64,000 nucleotides of DNA, from positions 38,920,201-38,984,200 of the forward strand of contig OZ034969.1 of the NCBI GenBank assembly GCA_964030785.1. The letters run 5' to 3'. The position numbers were made by a program, and so were the translations under genes. Below the pieces are notes generated by a model. That model was not told the origin of the DNA. It saw only the letters and a list, made by a program, of their open reading frames with translations, and made no database searches. Position 1 is the first letter of the stretch. Every line of letters begins with the position of its first letter. Below, in pieces: positions 33,655-44,075 of the stretch. The stretch is from Siderastrea siderea. Taxonomy: Eukaryota; Cnidaria; Anthozoa; Scleractinia; Rhizangiidae.

Positions 33655-33790
33655 AAACAAGGATGTTGGAATTTTGGATCCACATGGTGGGAATCTGGAA
33701 TGATTGGAATCCGTAATCCAGGAGGTTGGAATCTGGAATCCAGAGGGTTGGAATCCGGAATTCAGGTGGTGGAATCCTGAATCCAATACC
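33655..33790 (-). repeat. GGAATCC short-period repeat array
   Basis: Repeating units such as TGGAATCCGTAATCCAGGAGG and TTGGAATCTGGAATCCAGAGGG. It is the same family as the repeat into which the LINE at 18875 inserted. The minus-strand frame through it (SGFQPSGFQIP) is a repeat artefact. Confidence 0.75.
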
Positions 33791-34738
33791 TCTGTGGATT
33801 CTGTTACATGGGGCGAATTGTGTTATATTATGCTATAGCAGGTACTTTAACGTAGGAATCCACAGGCGACGATTTTAATAATCCGACAAAAAGGTAGTGT
33901 GTTTCCAAGTCTGGCATGCCATTAGGAGGTGGTATTGCAGAATGGTTCTAGTGTGGAGAGAGCACATATAAAATGCGTTGTTGCAAGTGGGATCTCAAGC
34001 GATTAGGTTAACAATTAATTTAAGGAACTGATGAGACACTACTTTTCCTAGAGAGATATTTATTCATAATTGTCATTTTTCGGTCATAGGTTCTTGGATT
34101 CGGATCTCTGGTAGCGTCACCGTGTTTGAATCCTCATTCACCGGCTTGCTAACGTGACCTACGGGAGACCTGGTTCACTTGATGGTTATTTTGAATTCCG
34201 CAATTTTAATCTGGTTGCGGACCTTTTCAAGAGGGCTAGGAAATTTTTGGGATTGTTCAAGGTGACATGGCCATTAACGAGTGGTGGTGGTTTTCCTACA
34301 CTTGGAACATGAAGCGTCTTGAAATTCAGTTATTTGTGCCTTTTAAGTTGAATAGCCTTTTCCTACTTTGCAATCGTCTTCCGGTAAGGGTTGCCGTATT
34401 TATAGACGCCAGTAGATTTTGTGTTGCCGTTGTTAAGGTCATCATAAGGTTACTTTTCTAACCTGTTCTTTGCCGTCCGTGGGTCGCTCAAACTAAAGAG
34501 GCGCTCGAGTTAAATAAACAGAAAAACTAATTTTTTTAAATGCAGCGTTCAAGGATAGACTCATCCGCCATACATGCATTCCCTATAATATATAGATTTA
34601 GCCAAGCCTAAAAGCGGAGCTCCACCTTTTTTTTTTTCGTTGGGGATGTAGCCCCCGCCGTTGTTCTCGGGCCCCCTTACCTAAAGGTGCAAAATGTATT
34701 ATGGTCGCTCGCTCAAGATGCAAGCCCTAGCCTGTGTT
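33791..34738. other. No gene recognised
   Basis: Sequence with short ORFs only. GCCAAGCCTAAAAGCGGAGCTCC at 34600 matches in reverse the GCTCCGCTTTTAGGCTTGGC at 27061, so the two mark ends of one dispersed repeat family. Confidence 0.4.
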
Positions 34739-34815
34739 GCCTGCTTGCAGACGTCTCCCATTTCCTTTGCTTTTCCGCGCGAAGCAAAAGAAATAGGAGA
34801 CGTCCGCACGCAGGC
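34739..34815. repeat. 77-bp hairpin MITE-like palindrome (GCAGACGTCTCC)
   Basis: Arms at 34739-34772 and 34782-34815 pair at about 29 of 34 positions around a TTCCGCGCG loop. The ends GCCTGCTTGCAGACGTCTCC / GGAGACGTCCGCACGCAGGC resemble the ends of the Mutator-like element at 40598-41133 (AGCCTGCGAATA, GAGACGTCTGCG), so it may be a minimal relative. Confidence 0.65.
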
Positions 34816-35260
34816 TGTAGCCTGTGAAGCGAAAGACGCGACGAGTATTTGTTTGGCCAAATGGAAAACAAGAGGTCTCGGGTAAGACCGAGAATTAAAG
34901 AGAAACACGAAAGAAAAAATATAGGGCTCCGTATGAGACTATGTGTTCTGCTGGTAGAGCCGTGCGCGTATCCACAGCTTATAGGGTACACAGCATTTAA
35001 AAGCAGATTGAAATGAGTTCTTAGGTCAACTTTTGAACAATGAATTTGAAATGGAATTTTGTTTTTTATTTCAGAGGATGAAGGTTATTTTTTAATTGTT
35101 AAAAATAGCAAACATTTCCTTCCTCCTTCGCATGGAATCGAGTCATTTGCCTCGCGAGCGATTGCACTTCCTCCGAGCCACGGTGACATCGGAGGCTAGT
35201 GTCGGAATAATTTTTATATTTATATCTTTTCACGTGACAAAAGCGACTCGATCGACATAA
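34816..35260. other. No gene recognised
   Basis: Spacer between the palindrome and the 150-bp direct repeat. No long ORF. Confidence 0.35.
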
Positions 35261-35261
35261 A

Positions 35262-35620
35262 CAGGTATTTTTCTTGGGAAAATGTGTTCGGACCGCCGCA
35301 AAAACCATCATTGTGGACAGAAAAAACCGGAAGGCACTAGCTCTGCTATGTTTAAGGTTGGAACGGCAGCCAAATGCTGCAAATTCAAGCGATATGTACT
35401 TCGACTCAATACGATGTTACGCGAGTTAAGCGAGATACGCGCCGGTTACGCGAGTTACTGATGCGGTAAACACGGGTGTTTTTCCTGGAAAAATGTGTTC
35501 GGGTCGTGTTCGGACCGTCGCAAAAACCATGGTTGTGGACAGAAAAAAAAACAGAAGGCACTAGTCTGCTATGTTTGGCGTAGGGACCGCTGCCAAATGC
35601 TGCGAACTCAAGCGATGTGC
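35262..35620 (+). repeat. Direct repeat, about 145 bp, two diverged copies
   Basis: AAAATGTGTTCGGACCGCCG...CAAAAACCAT...GTGGACAGAAAAAA...GAAGGCACTAG...CTGCTATGTTT...CAAATGCTGC...TCAAGCGAT occurs at 35262-35400 and again at 35478-35620 with small indels (for example an extra TCGTGTTCGG in the second). Confidence 0.75.
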
Positions 35621-35760
35621 GACCGAGTTCGCATCCGGAAGAAAGTCCTCGAAGACAAATCTCGGTTCGTAACTTGAACTTTTCGCCTTCCGCTTTCATA
35701 GTATAGATATCAGCTTTCAGCAGTTTAAAACTGTCCAAACAATCGTTTTGTTAAAAGCCA

Positions 35761-36607
35761 TATAGGCATGTAGTACTTCCAGGAACACCAGAACACGGAA
35801 CACCGGAACACCGGAACACCGGAACATCCGGAACATCCCGGAACACCTTCAATACCCGGAACATGCACAAGTAAACCCAGGACACCTCCATAAACCCGAA
35901 ACACCCCCAAGAAAACTAGGAACACTTCCCAAAAAAGCTGAACAGCGCAAAATCTCTAAAAAAAACTCAGAACACCTCTAAAAAGAGAAACCTGAATACG
36001 AAACTGACGAGACTTTTAATTACTACAAATTAATTACTACAAAATAATTTAACTAAGCTGAAGGTAAGTTGTATCCCAACATAACACGCAACTCTTTTCA
36101 CGTAATGTTTGTAATTAATTTGAATGGCCTTTTTTGCCTTGAAACGTCCTCAATTTGAGAACTATTTTGTAGAATCACCCTAGGATCAATTCTTGATCTT
36201 AACACTTTTTTCCGCTTATACGATATCCGTTTGACTTTTCAAACTACGTACTGAAAAGATGTTACAACTACCTGTGATAGTGCCATGCACTAAGGGGTTC
36301 TGTTATTGAAGAAAGGAACAGAAGGTGGACATTTCTATTGTATAGTAATTTCTAGTAATAAAAAGTCTTGTGTTTCGTATTCAGCTTTCTCTTTTCCTTG
36401 GGTACCATAGTTTTTAGAGGTGTTCTGAGATTTTTTTTTAGAGAGTTTGGGCTGTTCTGGGTTGTTTTGGGAGGTGTTCCTGGTTTTCTTGGGGGTGTTT
36501 CGGGTTTTGGGGGGTGTTCCTGGTTTTCTTGTGGATGTTCCGGGTTTTGGGGGGTGTTCCGGGATGTTCCGGTGTTCCGGTGTTCCTGGACGTACTACAT
36601 GCCATAT
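35761..36607. mobile_element. Foldback element with GGAACACC-rich arms of about 245 bp
   Basis: The left arm 35761-36007 runs from GCATGTAGTACTTCCAGGAA through a GGAACACC minisatellite to CTGAATACGAAAC. The right arm 36366-36607 runs in mirror image from GTTTCGTATTCAGC through GGTGTTCC repeats to CCTGGACGTACTACATGCC. The loop is about 360 bp. The proline/threonine/asparagine-rich and phenylalanine/valine/glycine-rich frames across the arms are artefacts of the subrepeats. Confidence 0.85.
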
Positions 36608-36820
36608 TATATATACTTTTTTTACTTTTGCTGTCTTTACTAAAACGCGGGTCGCCATGCGATTTCGCGCCAAAAACGCGGGATACAGCACAGGGTTATC
36701 TCAAGTGTGTGCCACCACACACAAGGATCTGGAGCACACTGGCAAACGATTTAAAACTGAGTATGGACGATCTGAAGGACTTTAAGAAAGTAATGCTGAA
36801 CTACTATAAATCACCCTTAA

Positions 36821-37025
36821 CCCTTTAATCCCTGATATTAAAACGCATATTCTCATTACTGATCTCCATACATTTCTAATGGAACTAGTAAGGAGAATTT
36901 GTCTAAGTATCAAGACATCTTATCCTCAGTGATCACCTCCTTTATTCCTGTCACTTAAATTTGCAAACAAGAAGTGATCATGTAAAGAGAAATTTCATTT
37001 TCATCAGGGCTTAGAGCTTAAAGGG
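36821..37025. mobile_element. 205-bp piggyBac-like MITE in TTAA
   Basis: TTAA at 36817-36820 and at 37026-37029 flank the ends CCCTTTAAT and ...TTAAAGGG. CCCTGAT recurs inverted (ATCAGGG) a few bases further in. A TTAA target duplication with CCC termini is the mark of the piggyBac superfamily. There is no ORF, so it is non-autonomous. GTGATCA words occur near both inner sides. Confidence 0.72.
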
Positions 37026-37029
37026 TTAA

Positions 37030-37338
37030 GTTCAACGTATGACATCGACAAACCAAGAACTCTCAAAACTATTTGTCTGATATGTAACGTGTCAAGAAGT
37101 CTAAGGTCACCTGTCACTTGTTGCTATTAGACTATTGAAATAATATTATACTATCATTTATAGATCCATATGTACATATTTTATATATAATTATTGGGAC
37201 TGCAGTAATTGGCTCTGCTGTTGCGGCCACCCTGCCATTTTTATTCTTTGTTATTTTATTTTAATTTTAATTTTTTTTGTAATTTTCTTTATTTTCGTTT
37301 TTTTTTTTATTTCGTCTTATTTTCACTGTATGTTAGCG

Positions 37339-37373
<35 letters not shown>

Positions 37374-37948
37374 ACCTCATATTGGTTACCCTGTGGTGCG
37401 TAAGGACGGACGTACGGTTCCGTGACTATTACGTGACTACCAAAATTTCTTGGCTTGATAGATAACCATGTTTTCTTGCCCATGGTGCTCCGCGGGCGCG
37501 GAGCTCCACTATCACAGGCAAAAACAAAAGCAAAAAGATGGCCTCACTCATGATTTCACTTTTATCTACAGAGCAATGTTTTGAAACGAATTTGCGATGA
37601 GCTAATTCCGCTTAACACAAATTAAACGCTAAACACAACCTTTGTTTGGCAAATTGAGCTAATCAGAAAGAAATGATATAACTTCAGGGCGAAAAGTGGA
37701 AGTACTTTACGCATCATAATGCTGTTCCGAAGCGACCGTGGGTTTTGCCACCTCATCTCAAATTATCGTCTTATCAATCATTCCCTCTGAAAGTACGTTT
37801 TCAAATAAACATTCTTGTTCCCAAACCACATAAGCAAACAGGCCATCACCCAAACGGTTGATTTCTTTGTTAATAAAAACTGTTGCGCTTACATCGATTT
37901 ACTACGACTTGTACGAAATAGCACTTACAGTCAAACCTGCGGTTCTGT
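37030..37948. other. AT-rich stretch with dispersed-repeat end
   Basis: Contains T-rich and (AAAT)n runs (37255-37375), then 37399-37510, which is the reverse-oriented relative of 23645-23905 (GGACGGACGTACGGTT, AAATTTCTTGGCTTG, CGCGGAGCTCC). No gene. Confidence 0.45.
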
Positions 37949-38342
37949 ATTAAGGACAGTGCCTCCTACTACAGAGGTATTTTTCCACAGTTTATGACTA
38001 TGCGGGAAAACCAGACCTTAGCAAAGGCTGTTAAAATCCGAAAAGAAAATTGGGGATGACCACAAATTTTTCAGAGGTAACTAAGCAACAATATTTACAA
38101 AAAGCTCTATGAAACAAAACGCTAATGGCATTTTTTTCAGATGGAAGCTTTAATTATCTATGAAAAATGCGTGGTTATCCCCAATTTTCATTTTCGACTC
38201 CAGTCCCCATTACCAAGATCTGCTTTTCCCGCACACTCTTAGATCGCGACCCAATTTTTTTTTACTATAAAGAGGTACTGTGCTTCTCGGACCATAATGC
38301 GCAGAACGTATGCGCACTAACAAAAGAAGGCACTATAAAGCG
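37949..38342. repeat. Imperfect inverted repeat / decayed MITE
   Basis: GCGGGAAAACCAGACC and GAAAATTGGGGATGACCAC on the left (37999-38065) are mirrored by GTGGTTATCCCCAATTTTCA and TCTGCTTTTCCCGC on the right (38170-38233). AAGGACAGTGCC near 37949 resembles the end AAGGCACT near 38328. No ORF is present. Confidence 0.55.
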
Positions 38343-39184
38343 GTCGTGCTCACCTTTTACAGAAACCCAACGATTATTTTTTAATTGTTTTCATCAGTTT
38401 TGGAAGGTCACTTGGTAAAAGGAAAGCATACCAATCTACAGTAAGAATGGCCACACCGTGATCAATGCCGTAATTTCTTTCCACAAATCACAAAGAGAAG
38501 TATAGAAGGCTTAAGAGCGACTTTCAGTAAGAATCGAGCGTTCGGCGGCAGAAGTTAAAAAACCGATTCCTTTTCTTTTTTTTTTTTTGCTCATAAATGG
38601 ATATTGCTTAAACGTAGAAACCTGATGTGGTTCGTTTCCGCCTGAAGCGCTTAATTTGGAAAACAAATCAACGAAACCGATTCTTCCATTCAGGACGATA
38701 AAATATCATGCATTTAACCTTTAAATTACAGTACTATAAAGTTGCATCGCACTAGTAAACTAAAGCCCAGAGAAAGCGACAGACATTTTCTATCAACAGA
38801 TCAAGTCTTTCTTGTTACCTGTATATTTATTAAACAGCATTATTATATGGCCAGAGCTTGTAAATATATAACGCCGGATCTGACTGGTCAATACTCGGGG
38901 CCTGATTTTCCCGTAACACCCACGGGCATTATGAGCGATGTTAATGCCCGGCTGGTAAAGCGCGGAAAACGGCATGATTTGACGATAAATTAGGAGACAG
39001 GTTGAAAGTTTTTACTTTACTTTCGTGCGATATCATTTTTTTTGCGTGTGTGTAACATATAATTGCTGGGTGACTTGATATTGAATGCTTTCCGGTAAAC
39101 TTTTTCACTCATCCCAATCCACTAAGGTCGGCTCACTTTTCCACTTTTCAAGTAGCAAAGTGTTAGGTACAGCTATATAATAAA

Positions 39185-39297
39185 CTTCTTATTAACTCTC
39201 ACTAGCTCGGGACCGTACTGGGAGAATATCGCCCTCAGAAAAACCTCGGGCAATATTTTCCCAGTACGGCTCACGCTCGCGCTCGGTTAATAAGAAG
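39185..39297. mobile_element. 113-bp palindromic MITE
   Basis: CTTCTTATTAAC...CCGTACTGGGAGAATAT and ATATTTTCCCAGTACGG...GTTAATAAGAAG form one long hairpin, with arms of about 50 bp. TTAA is present near each end, so a piggyBac-type origin is possible, but the palindrome extends beyond TTAA. Confidence 0.7.
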
Positions 39298-39373
39298 TAA
39301 GTAACGAAACTTACCGAACATGAACAATTCGAAAATAAAAGGCAGGACAGGATAAACATTGTTATAACACATA

Positions 39374-39518
39374 CCTTGAAGCTGGCTTGGGTTGTTAATA
39401 CTAGACAGACTAGACTCTTCGGCACATCCTCAAAGTCACTAGATTTTGACCAACGGTGCCTAATCAAGTTGCACTTTGCTGCATCCCGAAATACACCGAA
39501 GTTACCTTGTGAAGCCAC
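39374..39518 (-). pseudogene. Coding-like exon in inverted-repeat element (MASQGNFGVFRDAAK), left arm
   Basis: ATG at 39518 opens 48 codons (MASQGNFGVFRDAAKCNLIR ... DFEDVPKSLVC ... TTQASFK) up to a GTATGTG donor near 39373. The inverted arm encodes a similar peptide on the plus strand (about 39990-40112: AVFENTGKFNL ... DDFENPKSLALT). Conservation of the reading frame between arms suggests it was once protein-coding. The family is not recognised. Confidence 0.38.
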
Positions 39519-39979
39519 ACACTCTGTTTTCTCTGTCGTTACTTGATTACTTGATGACCTCTAACTATAATATTCGGTTGATCTAAAAAAATGGCAGAGG
39601 GAAAAGGAAAAACTGAACGATACTGGCGTTGTCTGTATAACATAAGCTCTCTATAGGATATCACGTTACGGGACATCGAATATGCTGTCTATTTGACAAC
39701 AAATATCCAAGTTTGGTCAAAAACTGAATTCGGTAACGCAATGCAAATTGAAATTATGAATATATGAAATCCATATATTTGAACTGCAGAATGAAGAATT
39801 AAATGTAAAGAAGATCTCAATGCAAATTATTGAAAAAGGAAATTTGCATATGAAAACAAAAGTTTGGAGAGGTAAAAATAGCTCATTTCGAGCTTTTTCG
39901 CCCTCCTTTTGGAAAAACAATATAATCCTAAGTTGGAAATCAAGACGAATAGAGAAAAGCGAGCCCGTTTGGTTAAAGA

Positions 39980-40112
39980 GGCAAAATTCGCCGTGTTTGA
40001 GAATACTGGAAAGTTCAACTTGATGATCGCCGTAAGTGAGTCAAAATTTGATGACTTTGAGAATCCAAAGAGTCTAGCATTAACAAACCGATCTAGCCAA
40101 GGTATATTTTAG
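39980..40112 (+). pseudogene. Coding-like exon in inverted-repeat element, right arm
   Basis: AKFAVFENTGKFNLM ... SKFDDFENPKSLALTN aligns with the peptide of 39374-39518, with gaps. The longer frame back to 39909 includes non-homologous basic sequence. The same splice-like AAGGTAT follows. Confidence 0.35.
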
Positions 40113-40597
40113 AACAATGTTTATGCTGTCTATTGTACGAGGATGGAGATCATTTGCAATTCTTGCAAATGTTCAATTATCTCATGGAAGCTGGCTTCCA
40201 AATCAATGTTTATCTGATCATCAAAACCTGCATCTAATTGCTTGTGTTTGGAAAGTTTCGCTACTGCTGTTTAATAAACTGTCTTGTTAATGAGAAGTTT
40301 CGCTACTGATGTTCAATAAATGTCTCAGTAGTTAATGAAAAGACTTGATCTGTTGATAGAAAATGTCTAGCGCTTTCTGCGAGCTTTAGTTAACTAGTGC
40401 GATGCAACTTTAGAGTATTGATTTTCAAGGTTAAATTGCTGCAATTTTTCCTCCCGAATGGAAGAATTCGATTTGCTCGTTTTTCCTCAAGTTAAACACG
40501 TGCTCTACTAGCGAAAACGAACCACATCAGGTTCTACTTTTACCCATACCTATTTATGAACAAAAAAAAATAAAAGAAATCGATTTTTCAGTTTCTG

Positions 40598-41133
40598 TAG
40601 CCTGCGAATACAGCCGCCTCTCATTCACGTCCCGCAACGAAGAGCGAAACGGGAAGAGAGACGTCTGCGATTCACCGCCAAAAATTCCATACTGATGACG
40701 TAAATCTGTCCAGAATCCGTACAGGAACGCTGATTGGACGAGCGGACATTTTTGCATAATTAGCTCTATAATTATTCAGTGTTGTGATGTGAGAAATTCA
40801 GAACCAATATGGCCGCTAATAGTGAGAATTCGTCGCGTCCTTCCTTGGAAAGTTTTCGCCTCTGCGTACAATCTATCTGTCCGAAGTTCAATGTTTCATC
40901 GTTAAAAGAAAGTCAGTTTCAGGCTCTTTATAGTTTTATCTGCGGTGAAGAGGTTTTTGTTAATCTGCCGACTGGATCAGGCAAGTCGCTAATATTTCAA
41001 CTCGCGCCACTCGTACACACGTGGATGCATTATCGACGGGAGATTTACGTCATCAGTGCGGCGAATCGCAGACGTCTCTCTTCCCGTTTCGCTCTTCGGG
41101 ACGTGAATGAGAGGCGGCTGTATTCGCAGGCTA
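40598..41133. mobile_element. Mutator-like element (536 bp) with captured helicase fragment
   Basis: CAGTTTCTG at 40589-40597 is repeated exactly at 41134-41142, a 9-bp target duplication, the size typical of the Mutator/MULE superfamily. The ends are TAGCCTGCGAATACAGCCGC and its inverse, and the inverted repeats run about 100 bp inward (GTCTCTCTTCCCGTTTCGCT; ATTTACGTCATCAGT). Between the arms is not transposase but a helicase-like coding fragment, the arrangement called Pack-MULE in plants. Confidence 0.82.
40809..41036 (+). pseudogene. RecQ-like DNA helicase N-terminal fragment
   Basis: The frame from ATG 40809 encodes SLKESQFQALYSFICGEEVF followed by LPTGSGKSLIFQLAP. The latter is a Walker A (GSGKS) box in the setting typical of RecQ-family helicases, where motif 0 (FxxxQ) precedes motif I by about 25 residues. 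Residues 1-30 form a short leader. After about residue 76 the frame runs into the element's right inverted repeat and ends at 41177. Motifs Ia to VI (DEAH box, arginine finger) are absent, so it cannot be an active enzyme. The gene order (arm, promoter-like AT stretch, ATG, helicase, arm) fits capture by the element. Over 76 residues there is no stop or frameshift. Confidence 0.75.
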
Positions 41134-41142
41134 CAGTTTCTG

Positions 41143-42595
41143 CTGCGAAATCGAGATTTTGCGCGATTTTTTTCTGAAAGTTGCGCTTAATGGCCAATTA
41201 ATCTAGTGTAGATTTTCTCCTCGTCTTTCCTTGGTATTAAACAGTCAACATTGTATTACGGTAAGAGGTCATTTGGCCATTCATGACGAGACGCTACGGG
41301 GTCTAACTGGAAGTACATTAAGGAATGCGGGGTTGTGGACCCCGCATTCCTTTCATATTTGAATTTTGATCAAGGCGCCGCGAAAGCAACAGGTGTTAAA
41401 ATCCGCCGCTTTCGCTGTTAACAAAGCTTTTCTGTTACCGGAAACACACTGTTGTTGAATAAATATCACAGACCTTTTTGCAAGTTGATCGCAACGGCAA
41501 ATTTATTTTTGTGGCTGTTAACAAACAATAATATAATAGGCTATGAATAGCCTCTTATTTCTCTAGAGGATCGTAGCGCTCGCGGGCGGTTTTACCGCCT
41601 CTCCTTTCTCCGGAGAGGTCATTTGTTGGTATGTGATCGGACGTTCTGAGAGAAATACTTGAAGAGAATCTATAAATACAACATGGTCTTTCTCCCGTTT
41701 TTAACAAAATCGCGAATATATCGAGAATTATTCACAGAAACTCGATAAGCTTTCTCTACGAAAGAAAGAAACAGTAACAGTAACAAAAAAGATAAAACTT
41801 TCGTTCACATAATCTGTTAGACTGCGAGTAGTCTCAAATCGTGCTCGCTCCCGCTCGCTATTTGCACTTCGTTCTGCACGGATTTTAGAGCAAAAGAGAG
41901 ACTGCTCGCTGTCTAATAATCTGTCCTCTGAACAGGCCATTTGCTTTGCCGTCTGAATTTGCACTAAGACTGAGCAAACTATTGCTTCCTACGCTTGCGG
42001 TCGTTTAGTCTCACAGACGTCTGCGCGCAGGCTAGCGGTCGTTTCGCCTACGAGTCTTTCCGCCCAAGGCCAGTTGGTTAACCTTTGACGCTCTTAGAGA
42101 ACGAGAAATTAAATATATTGCTTTTTCTTTTCCTAGGGTAACACGCTTTAAGAACGAAAAATAGTATATAATTCATTTACTTTCGGCATTTAAGACGTTA
42201 GCAGACAAAAACAAAAACAAAATATATCGTAGGCGAAACGGTTTCCCCTTGCTGACATCGTGATTTCATCCTCAGCGTTCTAATTGTTGGCCATGCTACT
42301 GGTTGCAAGTTTCACTTCAGAGCACTTAATTCGATTGCCCAAGAAAAGCAGTGGTTTCCAGGCGCTTAACAGGAACATCTAAAAGTCGCCTAAGAATAAC
42401 GTCCCAACGAAGAAATGTCACTTTACGGGCTTGCCTTTGGCATTTGTCCAATTCGGGAGTTTGACGGTTCCGAGTTTCCTTCACCATCTCTCTGGCCTCG
42501 TGCATGATGCCGAAGTCACAGTATTAAAACTGGTATTAAATCTGCAGCATTTCAACCTTGTTCTACCACAATGTTGAACTCAAATATTATAGTAT
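41143..42595. other. No gene recognised; contains a perfect hairpin
   Basis: Short ORFs only. At 41283-41316 GACGCTACGGGGTCTAACTG opens a motif that recurs at 49062-49095. A perfect 14-bp stem lies at 41320-41352. AGACGTCTGCGCGCAGGCTAG at 42014 resembles the Mutator-like ends. Confidence 0.4.
41320..41352. repeat. Perfect 14-bp hairpin (AAGGAATGCGGGGT)
   Basis: AAGGAATGCGGGGT, loop TGTGG, ACCCCGCATTCCTT. It stands directly after the 33-bp motif shared with 49062. It has no histone-type or tRNA-type consensus. Confidence 0.7.
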
Positions 42596-43195
42596 ATGGC
42601 AATTTAATATTGTACCGAATGGACTAAACTGCAGTTTAACGAAACTGTTATTGTTATCACTTTTATGGAAAAACATCCAGGGACTTCTAATAATTGTGAC
42701 ACATGGGAAAGTGACGTGCCCCCCCCACCAACCCCCCCCCCGCAAAAAAAAATAATAAAACAAAATATAACATAACATAACAAAAATGCAGACCTTAAAA
42801 TACCTGCTACAGCTAGCCGAACAATTTATTTTTAATCTTTCCTCATTCAACTGTACATATCATTGTTTGCCCCAATTCTCTAGACCTACACTAGCATAAG
42901 TACCGAATGGACTAAACTGCAGTTTAACAAAACTGTTCTTGTTATCACTGTTATGGAAAAACATCCAGGGACTTCTAATAATTGTGACACATGGGAAAGT
43001 GACGTGCCCCCCCACCAACCCCCCCCCCCCCCCCCGCAAAAAAATAATAATAATAAAACAAAATATAACATAACATAACAAAAATGCAGACCTTAAAATA
43101 CCTGCTACAGCTAGTAACAATTTATTTTTAATCTTTCCTCATTCAACTGTACATATCATTGTTTGCCCCAATTCTCTAGACCTACACTAGCATAG
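42596..43195 (+). repeat. Tandem direct repeat, about 290-bp unit, two copies, with C-tract
   Basis: GTACCGAATGGACTAAACTG starts units at about 42612 and 42900. Each continues through GTGACGTGCCCCCCC, a long C-run and CGCAAAAAA, TAACATAACATAACAAAAATG and CTACACTAGCATA. A third copy of the second half is at 49096-49270. Confidence 0.8.
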
Positions 43196-43567
43196 TACAG
43201 ATCCAGGAATAGGATTTATAGAAACAGGTCATGAAATAACATCATTGTGACACCATCAAAGGCTTTTTTAACTAGCATGTTCTTTGTAAATAGTGATCTA
43301 AGGAATGCTAAACCTAAAAACTATGTTTAGAACAAATAAACTTTATTATCATTTGCCAATAAATTATTAACATGCTGTGTGCAACTATGAACCGAGAGTT
43401 AATTCCAATCAAAATCAATATTAATCAATGATAGTCAATAACAATCAATAGTCACTCAACTTTTAAGCTTTGAATTGTATTGATTTCCATAACCAGTCAA
43501 TTCATTGGAATTGATTATTATTGGTTATATTGACTATTTGTTTTCATTGTTTGATACTGCCAGGCAG

Positions 43568-44075
43568 AAGGCAACAGCCACACACTGTGATGACAGATTT
43601 GAATGCTACTGCTCCCCTCATTAGTAGCTAACTTTTAATTGAAAGGGATTGTTAAAGGTAACAGTCACACACACCGACGATACATCTGAATGTTACTGTT
43701 CCCCTCATTAGTAACTGAGACTTAAAATAGAAAGGAATTGTTAAAGGTAACAGCTGCACACTCCGACGATACATCTGGATGCTATTGTTCCCCTCATTAG
43801 TACCTGAGACTTAAAATAGAAAGGGATTGTTAAAGGTAACAGCCGCACACTCCGACGATAGATCTGGATGCTACTGTTCCCCTCATTAGTAACTGAGACT
43901 TAAAATAGAAAGGAATTGTTAAAGGCAACAGTCGCACACTCCGACGATACATCTGGATGCCACTGTTCCCCTCATTAGTAAATAAGACTTCAAATAGAAA
44001 GAGATTGTTAAAGGCAACAGTCGCACACTCCGACGATACATCTGGTTGCTACTGCTCCCCTCATTTGCTAATTTT
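43568..44075 (+). repeat. 89-bp minisatellite, array 1
   Basis: The monomer is ATTGTTAAAGGTAACAG..GCACACTCCGACGATACATCTGGATGCTACTGTTCCCCTCATTAGTAACTGAGACTTAAAATAGAAAGG with the period counted at 89 bp (43648, 43737, 43826, 43915). About 5.5 units; the first are the most diverged. The minus-strand frames through it are repeat artefacts. Confidence 0.9.

Larger units (their letters stand above)
38557..40590. mobile_element. Large (2-kb) inverted-repeat element with duplicated coding-like exon in both arms
   Basis: The left arm (from about 38557) matches in reverse the right arm (to about 40590). Landmarks are CCTGATGTGGTTCGTTT / ACGAACCACATCAGG, AAAGTTGCATCGCACTAGT / ACTAGTGCGATGCAACTTT, and ATTTTCTATCAACAGATCAAG / its reverse. 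Further in, 39370-39510 (minus) and 39985-40115 (plus) also match each other. A small palindromic MITE (39185-39297) interrupts the left arm. The right end abuts the target site of the next element. Confidence 0.75.

Noticed and set aside
33580..33786. SGFQPSGFQIP repeat protein
   Set aside because: It is the GGAATCC array read on the minus strand.
36335..36691. Proline/threonine-rich 118-residue minus-strand frame
   Set aside because: It is a translation of GGAACACC subrepeats in a foldback arm, with equally open frames on the other strand.
41037..41177. C-terminal part of the helicase frame
   Set aside because: It lies in the terminal inverted repeat and beyond the target duplication, and has no helicase motif.
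42587..43120. Gly-rich frames next to membrane-like stretches
   Set aside because: The Gly tract is the C-run read on the minus strand, and the frame changes between the two copies of the repeat.
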